Below are positions 6,978 through 14,891 of a stretch of 62,171 bases of DNA, piece by piece. The stretch's first letter is position 1. Each line of letters opens with the position of its first letter. The DNA lies in contig CAYXWN010000005.1 in NCBI GenBank assembly GCA_964468815.1, positions 1 through 62,171 of the forward strand. Reading direction: 5' to 3'. Source of the stretch: UMGS621 sp964468815 (GTDB lineage: Bacteria > Bacillota > Clostridia > Christensenellales > Borkfalkiaceae). A program made the translations under genes and the position numbers. The notes beneath the pieces were generated by a model, which was not told the origin of the DNA, made no database searches, and saw only the letters and a list, made by a program, of their open reading frames with translations.

Positions 6978-7517
6978 ATGAAAGAAACGGGAATGGTAAG
7001 GAGAATCGACGAATTGGGGAGAGTGGTGATTCCGAAAGAAATCAGAAAGACGCTTCGCATCAAAGTGGGCGATCCGCTGGAAATTTTTACCGATCGGGAC
7101 GAGTTGTTATTGCGGAAGTATTCGCCCGTGCAGTCCATGGGAGATTTTGCGGCGACCTTTGCGGAGAGCGTGGCGGAAGTGACGGAGTGCGTTTGCGCTG
7201 TATTCGATACGGACGTCATTTTGTGCGTCGCCGGCGGAAAATATAAGGAGTGGATCGGCAAAAGCATTTCGGACGAAGCGGAACGCGCGATTCGCGAACG
7301 GAAGAGTTTGTCGGTCAATTCGTCGGACGGAGGAACGGTTATTTCGCTTTTGCGCGGCGAGGGAATTGATTTTACGGGGGAAATTCTTGTTCCCGTCGTG
7401 TCGGAAGGAGATCTTTTGGGCGGAATCGCGCTTTTGTCCTCCGAACGAGAGGTTACCGCGCAAGACGTTCGGCTCGTGCAAGTGGGGGCGAATTTTCTTT
7501 CCCGTCAATTTTCCTAA
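6978..7517 (+). CDS. spoVT: Stage V sporulation protein T-like AbrB-family regulator
   Basis: A 179-residue DNA-binding regulator. Residues 5-50 form the AbrB swapped-hairpin domain (GMVRRIDELGRVVIPKEIRK, then GDPLEIFTD). Residues 55-178 form a GAF-like domain, as in Bacillus SpoVT (178 residues), which adjusts forespore gene expression. Length and both domains separate it from short AbrB. It heads the gene order spoVT, yabM-type, mazG known from Bacillus. AAAAGGAG precedes the ATG. No forespore sigma promoter was identified with confidence. Its presence suggests sporulation ability or ancestry but does not prove it. Confidence 0.92.
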   Translation: MKETGMVRRIDELGRVVIPKEIRKTLRIKVGDPLEIFTDRDELLLRKYSPVQSMGDFAATFAESVAEVTECVCAVFDTDVILCVAGGKYKEWIGKSISDEAERAIRERKSLSVNSSDGGTVISLLRGEGIDFTGEILVPVVSEGDLLGGIALLSSEREVTAQDVRLVQVGANFLSRQFS

Positions 7518-7565
7518 AATACGGCGCGCGAAGCGTCTTTTATCGGCGTTTCGGCGCGGTTACAT

Positions 7566-8936
7566 ATGAAGAAGAACGGACTTTTTCGGGGCGCGCTCTT
7601 GATTGCGGCAGGGAGTTTTCTCGCCAAGTTGATCGGTGCTTTTTATCGGATTCCGCTCACCAATTTGTTAGGCGGAGAGGGAATGGGATTGTATCAAATG
7701 ATTTTTCCCGTATATTGTATTTTGTTGGATTTTTCGTCCGTTGGCGTGCCTTCCGCGCTTTCCAAGTTGGTTGCGGAACGTCGCGCCGAAGGAAAAACAG
7801 AAGAGGGTGTTCGCCTTTTGCAAGCGTCCTTTCGGCTGTTGGTGTTGTTGGGGGCGACGGGGAGCGTCGTACTGTTTTGTTTTTCCAAACGGTTGGCGCG
7901 TGCGCAGGGGAATGTGCTTGCAGCGGATGCCTATCGCGCGTTGTCGCCGTCGGTGTTCTTGGTTTCCGTGCTTTCTTGTTATCGGGGATATTTTCAGGGG
8001 GAATCCCGTATGATGCCCACAGCCTCGTCGCAAGTGGCGGAGCAGATCGTGAAACTCGTCGGATTGTTGTTCGTTCGGTTGCGCTTGCCCGATCTTCCGT
8101 CTGCGGCGGCAGGGGCGGCGTTTGCCGTGACGCTCAGCGAGGGGGTGGCGGCGGTTTATCTTGCGCTCCTTTATCGGGTGGAACGCAGAAAAAAGGAAAA
8201 AGTATCGTTTGACCGTTCCCGTTTTTTGACGGACGTAGGAACGGTTCTTTCCCTCTCCGTCCCCGTGGCGTTTGCCGGGATTTTAATTCCCCTTTCGCAG
8301 ACGGCGGACAGTTTTCTTATTTTAAATTTGATGCGTTCTTACACCGACCGTGCGACCGCGTTGTACGGACTGTATACGGGGAGCGTTTTATCCGTCGTCA
8401 ATCTGCCCGTGGCTATTTGTTACGGCGTTGCCGTGGCGGCGGTCCCGTATATTTCGGGAGAACGGGCAGGGAAAAACGAAAAAAACGCGCGTGCGGCGAT
8501 TTTATTGACGTTGTTATTGAGCGTACCGGCGGCGTTGGTTGCCTTTTTTGCCGCCGATCCGATCATCGGTGTGCTCTTTTCTCGCTTGACGGAAGCCGAT
8601 CGCGCGCTTGCCGTCGGGTTGTTGAGGGCGTCGTCGCTTTCCGTCGTTACGCTTTCTTTATTACAGACCACGAATTCCGTATTGATCGGAACGGGACGTG
8701 CAAAAACGCCCGTTTGGACGACCGGCGTAGGCGTAATCGTCAAAATCGCGTTGAACGGGATATTGCTTCCGCTTCCGTCGTTGGGAATTTACGGTGCGAC
8801 AATCGCGGCAAATGCCTGTTATTTGGTTGCGGTAATTTTGAATTTGATGTATACTTTAATAGAATTTAAGAAAAAGGAATCTCTTTCTGCGGACGGCGTT
8901 TCGTCGGTCAACGTGCCGAACGGATCGGGGCTTTGA
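7566..8936 (+). CDS. Polysaccharide/lipid II-type flippase, SpoVB/YabM (MATE-like) family
   Basis: A 456-residue integral membrane protein with about 12-14 hydrophobic helices, matching the oligosaccharide/peptidoglycan-precursor flippase group (SpoVB, MurJ, YabM). It starts with GALLIAAGSFLAKLIGAFYRIPLTNLLG, the usual first helix with A-K-x-g-f-RiPlt. A later conserved part is GIYGATIAANACYLV. In Bacillus this position after spoVT is held by yabM. It would move an undecaprenyl-linked sugar precursor across the membrane, but the substrate is not evident. The gap to spoVT is 48 nt with no terminator, so it is co-transcribed. The ribosome site is weak. Confidence 0.87.
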   Translation: MKKNGLFRGALLIAAGSFLAKLIGAFYRIPLTNLLGGEGMGLYQMIFPVYCILLDFSSVGVPSALSKLVAERRAEGKTEEGVRLLQASFRLLVLLGATGSVVLFCFSKRLARAQGNVLAADAYRALSPSVFLVSVLSCYRGYFQGESRMMPTASSQVAEQIVKLVGLLFVRLRLPDLPSAAAGAAFAVTLSEGVAAVYLALLYRVERRKKEKVSFDRSRFLTDVGTVLSLSVPVAFAGILIPLSQTADSFLILNLMRSYTDRATALYGLYTGSVLSVVNLPVAICYGVAVAAVPYISGERAGKNEKNARAAILLTLLLSVPAALVAFFAADPIIGVLFSRLTEADRALAVGLLRASSLSVVTLSLLQTTNSVLIGTGRAKTPVWTTGVGVIVKIALNGILLPLPSLGIYGATIAANACYLVAVILNLMYTLIEFKKKESLSADGVSSVNVPNGSGL

Positions 8937-8973
8937 CGGGATTTGTTCGGGAAAGGGAGCGTGAGGAAAGATT

Positions 8974-9792
8974 ATGTCTGTTTCGTTGCCGACTTCCGTT
9001 CGGAATTTGTTGCAAAAGGAAAATTATTCGTACGACGATTTGGTGGAGCTCGTTCGGTATTTGCGTTCGGAAAACGGCTGTCCGTGGGACAAGGTTCAGA
9101 CGCACGAATCGCTCTCGCTTAATTTGATTGAGGAAAGTTACGAACTTGTGGACGCCATTCAACTGAAAAGTCCCGAAAAGATGCGCGAGGAAACGGGCGA
9201 CGTGCTGTTGCAGGCGGCGTTTCACGCCGTTTTGGGGGAAGAATCGGGAGAGTTTACCAATCAAGAAATGCTCAACGAAATTTGCCGCAAGTTGATTACC
9301 CGTCATACGCACGTGTTCGGCAACGACGGCGCGGACGGTGCGGAAGAGGCTCTCGTCAATTGGGATCGCAATAAATACAAAGAAAAAGGGCATACGTCCC
9401 CCGCGCAATCGGTTGCGGACGTGCCGAAACCCTTTCCTGCGTTGCTTCGGGCGCAAAAGGTGCAGAAGCGTGCGGCGAAATTCGGGTTCGATTTTGAAAA
9501 TCGCGAGCAAGTGATTGATAAAATCGTCGAAGAACTGAACGAATGGAGGGAAGCTGCGGCGAACGGCGATTACGCCGCGGAAAAGGAAGAACTCGGCGAT
9601 CTCCTTTTTTCGATCGTCAATTTAGCGCGTTTTTCCAACGTGCAGTCGGAGGAAGCGCTCGCTGTGAGTACGGAAAAATTCGTCGCGCGGTTTTCGGAAA
9701 CGTGTCGCTTGATCGAGCAAGACGGAAAGACGATGGACTCCCTCGGAGCAGCGGAATTGAACGGTTACTACGATGAAGCGAAAAAGCATTGA
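8974..9792 (+). CDS. mazG: Nucleoside triphosphate pyrophosphohydrolase MazG
   Basis: This 272-residue protein hydrolyses NTPs and dNTPs to monophosphates and pyrophosphate, cleaning nucleotide pools. Two MazG halves are visible: the N-terminal one with GCPWDKVQTHESL, EESYELVDAI and EETGDVLLQ (metal-binding E-E-x-x-E and E-x-x-D), and the C-terminal one with VEELNEWREA and EKEELGDLLFSI. B. subtilis YabN carries an extra N-terminal methylase domain that is absent here. GTGAGGA precedes the ATG. The last 20 nt overlap the dus start, showing translational coupling. Confidence 0.93.
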   Translation: MSVSLPTSVRNLLQKENYSYDDLVELVRYLRSENGCPWDKVQTHESLSLNLIEESYELVDAIQLKSPEKMREETGDVLLQAAFHAVLGEESGEFTNQEMLNEICRKLITRHTHVFGNDGADGAEEALVNWDRNKYKEKGHTSPAQSVADVPKPFPALLRAQKVQKRAAKFGFDFENREQVIDKIVEELNEWREAAANGDYAAEKEELGDLLFSIVNLARFSNVQSEEALAVSTEKFVARFSETCRLIEQDGKTMDSLGAAELNGYYDEAKKH

Positions 9793-10747
9793 TTTCGGAG
9801 GAGGCGTCGTTGCGGAAAGCAACGTCTTTCTCGCACCCTTGGCAGGCTACACCGATTTTGCGTTCCGCGGCATTTGCGCGGAGTTCGGCGCGGCGGTGAC
9901 CTATACCGAAATGGTGAGTTGTAAAGGGCTTTTGTACGGTAGCGAGAATACGCGCGCGCTTCTTTATACGCACCCGTCCGAAAAGGTAAAAGCGGTACAG
10001 ATCTTCGGAGAGGATCGGGGCGTAATGCGCGCCGCTTGCGAAAGCGAAGCGCTTGCGCCGTTCGACGTGATCGACGTCAACATGGGGTGTCCCGTTCCCA
10101 AACTTTATAAAAACGGCGAGGGGTGCGCGCTATTGAACGACCTCAAAAAGGCGGAGGGGATTTTATCCGCATGCGTGAAGTCCGGAAAGAATATTACGGT
10201 CAAAACGCGCGTCGGGTTAAAGAAAGGCGAATACGTAACCGCCGAATTTGCGCGTATGGCGGAGAGCGCTGGTGTAAAATTACTTACCGTGCACGGCAGA
10301 GTACGCGAAGATTATTATTCGGGCGAGCCTAATTACGAGGAGATCGCCGCCGCGAAGAACGCGGTCAAAATTCCCGTCATAGCGAACGGCGGCATTTTTA
10401 GCGAAGCGGACGCGTCGCTCATGATGGAGCGGACGGGCGCGGACGGCGTGATGGTGGCGCGCGGCGCGTTGGATCGCCCGTGGATTTTTGAGGAACTTTC
10501 GGGGAAACGTTCGGACGTCGATTTAAAGGCGTTAATTTGTCGGCATCTCGATTTGCTGTGCGAAAAATTCGACGACCGTTACGTCGCGGTCAATTTTCGA
10601 AAAATGATTCCGCATTACTTAAAACCCTTTCACGGCGTCAAGCCGTTGAAGCAGAAATTCATGTTCGCGGAGAGCACTGCCGAAATCAAAATGCTTTTGG
10701 ACGAACTGTTTTCTTCACATTCCGCCCGTATTCTTAATACAATATAG
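9773..10747 (+). CDS. dus: tRNA-dihydrouridine synthase (DusB-like)
   Basis: A 324-residue FMN-dependent enzyme that reduces uridines in the tRNA D-loop. The TIM barrel starts with FLAPLAGYTDFAFR and continues with VNMGCPVPK (catalytic Cys106), ITVKTRVG, LTVHGR and IPVIANGGI, and the FMN phosphate motif GADGVMVARGALDRPW. A C-terminal helical domain of about 75 residues binds tRNA. The overlap with mazG by 20 nt is seen. In several Firmicutes dusB sits in housekeeping operons like this. Exact position specificity on tRNA cannot be told. Confidence 0.93.
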   Translation: MKRKSIDFGGGVVAESNVFLAPLAGYTDFAFRGICAEFGAAVTYTEMVSCKGLLYGSENTRALLYTHPSEKVKAVQIFGEDRGVMRAACESEALAPFDVIDVNMGCPVPKLYKNGEGCALLNDLKKAEGILSACVKSGKNITVKTRVGLKKGEYVTAEFARMAESAGVKLLTVHGRVREDYYSGEPNYEEIAAAKNAVKIPVIANGGIFSEADASLMMERTGADGVMVARGALDRPWIFEELSGKRSDVDLKALICRHLDLLCEKFDDRYVAVNFRKMIPHYLKPFHGVKPLKQKFMFAESTAEIKMLLDELFSSHSARILNTI

Positions 10748-10784
10748 GGAATATAATGAAAGAATAGAAAACGGGGGAGTTTGG

Positions 10785-11450
10785 GTGAACGTTTGCTTTG
10801 TGACGGAAAAAAGCCTTAACCGATATTGGCAAGAGGATTTCGGGCGGGAAGTGCCGGACGTCCTTTTGTTCGGCTTTTCGGGGTTGGGATTGGTGAGCTA
10901 CAAGCGCGAACTTGCAGGGAATACCGAATATTTTCGGGACGTCGCAGGGCTTTCCGGAGAAATCGGCGGCGTCGTGATCTCCGGGTGCGATACGGATACG
11001 TACGGTGTTTACCGCCATTCCGCGGTCGTCGCGGACAGGGGGCGGATTCTCGGCGTGTCCGATTCCGTCTATTCGACGGACGACAGCGAATTTTCGGCGG
11101 GCGGAAATCTTCGCGTTTACGATACGTCAAAGGGGAGAATCGGCGTTCTCGTCGGCGACGATCTCTATTTTCCGTCGGCGGCGCACGTGCTTGCACTTTG
11201 CGACAGCGAGTTGATCGTTTCCGTCTTAAAGGCGCGCGATCGCATGAGCGAGGTTATGTTGCGTGCGACGGCTTTTGCGGAGGGCGTACCCATCGCGTTG
11301 ATTGCGGCAAAATATGCGGAAATTGCCGATATTAAGGGAGAAATCGCCTTTGCGGGCAGTCGGTCGGTCGCGTGCACGCGATTGACGTTACAAAAGGATT
11401 ACCACCTCGTCGGCTGTCGGCGACGGGGCAGATATAAGGAGCGGTTATAA
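10785..11450 (+). CDS. Degenerate nitrilase-fold (carbon-nitrogen hydrolase superfamily) protein
   Basis: A 221-residue protein whose central part follows the nitrilase pattern: HSAVVADRGRILGVSDSVYS, FSAGGNLRVYDTSKGRIGVL, DDLYFPSAA. Each catalytic position seems lost. The FPE segment is FGF (Glu absent), the region that should give Lys after the LGV segment has none, and the IGVLIC-YD segment is IGVLVG-DD (Cys replaced by Gly). It is also shorter than the usual 260-280 residues. The start is GTG 10785 with GGGGGAG upstream. It lies between dus and trmL in an intact frame. It is either a non-enzymatic member or very divergent. Function unknown. Confidence 0.65.
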   Translation: MNVCFVTEKSLNRYWQEDFGREVPDVLLFGFSGLGLVSYKRELAGNTEYFRDVAGLSGEIGGVVISGCDTDTYGVYRHSAVVADRGRILGVSDSVYSTDDSEFSAGGNLRVYDTSKGRIGVLVGDDLYFPSAAHVLALCDSELIVSVLKARDRMSEVMLRATAFAEGVPIALIAAKYAEIADIKGEIAFAGSRSVACTRLTLQKDYHLVGCRRRGRYKERL

Positions 11451-11453
11451 ATT

Positions 11454-11945
11454 ATGTTTCACATTGTGTTGGTTGAGCCGGAAATTCCCCAAAATACGGG
11501 CAATATCGTCCGCACTTGCGCGGCGACCGGTTCGGTTTTGCATTTGGTGCGGCCTCTCGGATTCGAGGTGTCGGACAAGTATTTGAAACGTGCCGGTTTG
11601 GATTATTGGCACTTGACGGAGATTCATTATCACGATTCCTTTGACGAGGTGTTGGCGCAATACGGCGGCGAGCATCGCTTTTGGTTTTTTTCCACCAAGG
11701 CAAAGCACGTTCATTCGGACGTCGCTTATCGCGAGGGGGATTTTTTGGTGTTCGGCAAGGAAACGAAAGGACTTTCCGAATCGCTTTTGCAAGCGCGTTA
11801 CGAGCAGTGCGTCCGAATCCCCATGATCGACGAATCTCGCTCTTTAAACCTCTCTAATTCCGTTTGTGTGGCGGTTTACGAGGCGTTGCGGCAGCAAGGG
11901 TATGCGCATTTGAAGACCGAGGGAGAAATCCCGTCGCACAAATAA
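11454..11945 (+). CDS. trmL: tRNA (cytidine/uridine-34 2'-O)-methyltransferase TrmL
   Basis: A 163-residue SPOUT-class enzyme that methylates the ribose of the wobble nucleotide in leucine tRNAs with S-adenosylmethionine. Signatures are VEPEIPQNTGNIVRTC at the N-terminus, the trefoil-knot segments LVFGKETKGL and VRIPMI, and SLNLSNSVCVAVYEALRQ at the end. Length is typical (about 155-165). It starts 3 nt after the preceding stop codon and is the last gene of the spoVT operon, followed by a strong terminator. Confidence 0.95.
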   Translation: MFHIVLVEPEIPQNTGNIVRTCAATGSVLHLVRPLGFEVSDKYLKRAGLDYWHLTEIHYHDSFDEVLAQYGGEHRFWFFSTKAKHVHSDVAYREGDFLVFGKETKGLSESLLQARYEQCVRIPMIDESRSLNLSNSVCVAVYEALRQQGYAHLKTEGEIPSHK

Positions 11946-11967
11946 AAAAGAAAAAATCGTCAAAATA

Positions 11968-12011
11968 CCGCAGGATTACGCAAAATCACCCGTAATTCTG
12001 CGGCTTTTTTC
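11968..12011 (+). terminator. Terminator of the spoVT-trmL operon
   Basis: CCGCAGGATTACG pairs with CGTAATTCTGCGG (one G-T pair) over a 10-nt loop, followed by six T. Confidence 0.88.
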
Positions 12012-12042
12012 ATTTAAAATAAAACCAAAGGAGGGAAACGGT

Positions 12043-12831
12043 ATGGCGCGAAAAATCGTCGTGACGTCCGGAAAAGGCGGCGTTGGGAAAACGACGCTCA
12101 CCGCGAATTTGGGAATCGCTCTTGCGCGGTCGGGGGCGCGCGTCGTCTTGGCGGATATCGACTTCGGTCTGAATAATTTAGACGTCGTTATGGGCGTGGA
12201 AAACAAAGTCGTTTACGATATTTCGGACGTTTTGGAGGGGCGTTGCCGTGTTCGACAGGCACTCGTACAAGATATGTCCCGTAAAAATCTCTACGTGTTG
12301 CCGTCCAACAGTCTGAACGCGTCCGCGAACGTGACGGGGCAGAACGTCAAGTTGATTATGGAAAAGTTGAATGCGTCCTTTGATTTTATTCTTTTGGATT
12401 GTCCTGCCGGGATCGACGTGGGATTTCACCGCGCGGTTTCGGTGGCGGACGAGGCGATCGTCGTGACGACGCCCACGCTTTCCAGTTTGCGCGACGCGGA
12501 CAAAGTGGTCGGGATTCTCGCCAGTTATCGGTTGGATCGGGTGGGACTTGTCGTTAATCGCGCGCGCGGCGATTTGGAACTTTCGGGAGAATCTCTTTCC
12601 GCACAAGACGTAGAGGCGATCTTAAAAACGCCCTTGATCGGCGTTTTGCCCGAGGAAGACGCGGTTTTTCTTTCGAGCGGCTACGGAATCTCCGCGAGAA
12701 CGGCGTCCGGACAGGCGTATAAATTGCTCGCGCAGAACGTGATGAGGGGAACGCGCAAATTATACGACGTCACGAAAAAATATTCGGGATTTTTCGGCAG
12801 TATCAGGAGGAGTTTGAAAAAGAGCGTATGA
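12043..12831 (+). CDS. minD: Septum site-determining ATPase MinD
   Basis: A 262-residue deviant-Walker ATPase that places the division septum at mid-cell by membrane cycling. The P-loop is SGKGGVGKTT, switch I shows DIDFGLNNLD, and the switch II/Walker B region is FILLDCPAGID. The C-terminal FFGSIRRSLKKSV forms the amphipathic membrane-targeting helix that distinguishes MinD from other ParA relatives. AAAGGAGGG precedes the ATG. The stop overlaps the minE start (ATGA), so they are coupled. minC, normally upstream, is not found here. Confidence 0.94.
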   Translation: MARKIVVTSGKGGVGKTTLTANLGIALARSGARVVLADIDFGLNNLDVVMGVENKVVYDISDVLEGRCRVRQALVQDMSRKNLYVLPSNSLNASANVTGQNVKLIMEKLNASFDFILLDCPAGIDVGFHRAVSVADEAIVVTTPTLSSLRDADKVVGILASYRLDRVGLVVNRARGDLELSGESLSAQDVEAILKTPLIGVLPEEDAVFLSSGYGISARTASGQAYKLLAQNVMRGTRKLYDVTKKYSGFFGSIRRSLKKSV

Positions 12832-13073
12832 GTAAGAAAAAGCAAAACCAAGAGTTGATGCGGCTGAAAACCGTTATCGAATCAGACCGCCTTTCGGTGG
12901 GGAGCAATTTCGACGAGTTAATCGTTTCCGACTTAGAGGAACTGTTGTGGGATTATTTTGAGTTAAAGGGGCGACCGTCGCTTTATATCGCAAAGCAGGG
13001 GAACGGATACGCGGTGAATATTCAGGCAAAAGCCGTGCGTATTAAGCCGTTCGGCGTTCTGCCGAAAGAATAA
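12828..13073 (+). CDS. minE: Cell division topological specificity factor MinE
   Basis: An 81-residue protein predicted to stimulate MinD ATPase and drive its release from the membrane. The N-terminal contact-helix-like piece RLKTVIESDR is followed by FDELIVSDLEELLWDYFEL and a beta-rich end (GYAVNIQAKAVRIK), matching the MinE layout. It starts about 10-15 residues later than E. coli MinE, so the N-terminal amphipathic membrane helix is short or absent. Identity rests on this pattern plus 4-nt overlap with minD. Confidence 0.8.
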   Translation: MSKKKQNQELMRLKTVIESDRLSVGSNFDELIVSDLEELLWDYFELKGRPSLYIAKQGNGYAVNIQAKAVRIKPFGVLPKE

Positions 13074-13090
13074 CGCGTTTTTGGACAATA

Positions 13091-13112
13091 AAAAAGAGCG
13101 CAAATTGCGCTC
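13091..13112 (-). terminator. Minus-strand terminator of the TSCPD gene
   Basis: GAGCGC pairs with GCGCTC. On the minus strand the stem is followed by six T (complement of 13090-13095). It lies 40 nt past the TSCPD stop codon. Confidence 0.7.
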
Positions 13113-13152
13113 AAATAGATTTTACGTTAATCGTTTTTTGTTCGGGTATGGA

Positions 13153-13413
13153 CTAGTCCGCCCGATTATTTTTTTCTTTGTATTGAATCAACGCTTGAGC
13201 GAGTTGATCTCCGCAAGAGGTGTTCGCGCGGCAACGGATCCCGGAAAGCGTTTTGATCACGTAATCGATATCCTTGCCGTCTACAAGACGAGCGACAGCC
13301 TGTAAATTTCCGGAACATCCCCCGATGAATTTCACGTTCTTAATCGTATTGTCCTCCGTGATGTCGAACAAAATCTGTCTTGAACAAGTTCCTTTCGTAT
13401 TATAAGTATTCAA
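13153..13413 (-). CDS. TSCPD domain protein (TIGR03905-type)
   Basis: An 86-residue protein made of one TSCPD domain, the zinc-ribbon-like tail otherwise found at the C-terminus of some ribonucleotide reductases. Visible features are GTCSRQILFDI, FIGGCSGNLQAV, GIRCRANTSCGDQLAQAL; four conserved cysteines probably bind a metal. Stand-alone versions of this size are common in Clostridia and have no proven role. It is 15 nt downstream of the DUF4364 gene on the same strand, so both share its promoter. GGAGGT precedes the start. Confidence 0.88.
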   Translation of the reverse strand: MNTYNTKGTCSRQILFDITEDNTIKNVKFIGGCSGNLQAVARLVDGKDIDYVIKTLSGIRCRANTSCGDQLAQALIQYKEKNNRAD

Positions 13414-13428
13414 TGGTGTGTACCTCCT

Positions 13429-13953
13429 TTAATCAACCAAATTATCGTAAATCAAAGAATAGACGTTAGCAGCCTTTTCTTCCCATTTTTTATAAATGTT
13501 CTTCGCGGTTTGCCGGTTGGGCACGACGAATTTCAATTCCAAAAGGGGCTGCACGGGTTCGATGATTTTCAAGTATACGGTATAAGTGCCGTCCTTATTC
13601 ATGTAATAGTCCGCGACGCATTCTTGCTTTCTGCGGTATTTCAAACGGTTCTGCTTGATGAAAACGGAAATTTCTTCTCTCGTGGAAGCTGGGATTTTCA
13701 CGAAGAAATTCGCGAGGCAGACTCTGCCGTCCGGCGTGATGGCGTACATGGGATCGCCGCTTACCGCGATATCGCAGATAAAACCGTGATCTAAAAGTTG
13801 CGCGATGACCGGCTGACAGTCCATGTATGCGATCCAATTGTTGGAAGAGCAACACATATCGAGCAGGGTGTTCTCCGATAGGGGAACTTCCATTTTATCG
13901 AAGACGAACAGAATGATTAATTTGTTTAACGTAGCGTCCCCTTTTACCTGCAT
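13429..13953 (-). CDS. DUF4364 family protein, winged-helix-like
   Basis: A 174-residue protein of a clostridial family without known function. The N-terminal half (DATLNKLIILFVFDKMEVPLS, then an LLD/QPVIAQLLDHGFI pattern) looks like a winged helix, as in small transcription regulators. The C-terminal half has a beta-rich YYMNKDGTYTVYLKI segment. The start at 13953 is chosen because AAAAGG lies upstream and the longer reading to 13995 would overlap the -10 box. It is the first gene of a two-gene operon with the TSCPD gene. Confidence 0.82.
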   Translation of the reverse strand: MQVKGDATLNKLIILFVFDKMEVPLSENTLLDMCCSSNNWIAYMDCQPVIAQLLDHGFICDIAVSGDPMYAITPDGRVCLANFFVKIPASTREEISVFIKQNRLKYRRKQECVADYYMNKDGTYTVYLKIIEPVQPLLELKFVVPNRQTAKNIYKKWEEKAANVYSLIYDNLVD

Positions 13954-13983
13954 AAGACCGTATCCTTTTCTTTTGTATATTTC

Positions 13984-14011
13984 ATTATAACACAAATTTG
14001 GATTTTGTAAA
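13984..14011 (-). promoter_or_regulatory. Promoter of the DUF4364-TSCPD operon
   Basis: On the minus strand: TTTACA (complement of 14006-14011), 16-bp spacer, TATAAT (complement of 13984-13989). Confidence 0.75.
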
Positions 14012-14071
14012 GAAAAATCGCTAAATTTTTATAAAACTTTTCTCAAAAACGATGGTTATTGCCGCAGTTTA

Positions 14072-14080
14072 TGGTATAAT
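14072..14080 (+). promoter_or_regulatory. Extended -10 promoter of the 14112 gene
   Basis: TGGTATAAT matches the extended -10 (TG-n-TATAAT). No good -35 is seen at 17 bp. It lies 31 nt before the start codon. Confidence 0.6.
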
Positions 14081-14111
14081 AAATAAAAATATCGGTAAAA
14101 CGGAGGATCTT

Positions 14112-14891
14112 ATGACGAAGCGAGAAGAGTTAAACGTCTTTTTGGAACGTGCGGAGGATCTGTTTCATTCCAAATATATTCTGGCGGATATCAAGATCGT
14201 CGGCTTGTTAAAGGCGATCGCCGCGTCCGAATTGCTTTCGGGAATTATCGAGAACAGTTTGTTCCACTTCGATTATGAGGCGGCGGTCAATCAATATTTC
14301 GTTTCTTCTTATTACGGGAGCGAAAACAAGGGGGAATTTATTCTGCCCGAAAGCGCGCGCGATATCATTGCGCTCGTGTTTCGCGTGTTGTTGGATATCG
14401 ACGCGAAAAAAATCGGCTTGATGGAATTTTTGCAAGAATATTTTTGCGAGGGCGGCGATTACATGGACGGCTACACGCTGTGGATCAATCAAATGATTCG
14501 CCCGTTCGTCCACGCAATGAAACTTTTGGCGGACGGCGTTATCGAGGGGCGGTTGAGAGAGCCGCTGGACGAACTTCGCGTGATGCAGGAGCGCGTGGTG
14601 GTGGCTCGCAAGTTGGAAGAGAACCGCATCGTGGACGAGGGACTTTTGCACAAGGTGCGCGAATTGATCCGTTCGGATCGCGCGCGGTTGATGACTTCTT
14701 CCCTCCAACCGGAAGTGCTTGCGGATATCAAATTGGTATTCGATGCGTACGTGCAGGCGGTCGAAAGTTCGGATAAGGAGAAAATCCGTTACGCTTTCGT
14801 CTGCTATCAATTCGTTGCGCTTGCCTATCCGGCGCTTCATTTAAGAACGGACGAAATGAGAGAATTGCTGAAAAAGGGAACTATTTTGTAA
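14112..14891 (+). CDS. Conserved-looking hypothetical protein, mostly helical
   Basis: A 259-residue protein that I do not recognise. It looks soluble and mostly alpha-helical, with acidic and hydrophobic heptad-like patches (LREPLDELRVMQERVVVARKLEENR may be a coiled coil; residues about 155-180). There is no signal peptide and no catalytic motif. The start at 14112 follows CGGAGGATC; an earlier in-frame start at 14052 would lie in the promoter. Its stop overlaps the ATG of the Nudix gene (TAATG), so the two are translationally coupled, which hints at a role related to nucleotide or ADP-ribose metabolism. That link is inference from position only. Confidence 0.7.
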   Translation: MTKREELNVFLERAEDLFHSKYILADIKIVGLLKAIAASELLSGIIENSLFHFDYEAAVNQYFVSSYYGSENKGEFILPESARDIIALVFRVLLDIDAKKIGLMEFLQEYFCEGGDYMDGYTLWINQMIRPFVHAMKLLADGVIEGRLREPLDELRVMQERVVVARKLEENRIVDEGLLHKVRELIRSDRARLMTSSLQPEVLADIKLVFDAYVQAVESSDKEKIRYAFVCYQFVALAYPALHLRTDEMRELLKKGTIL

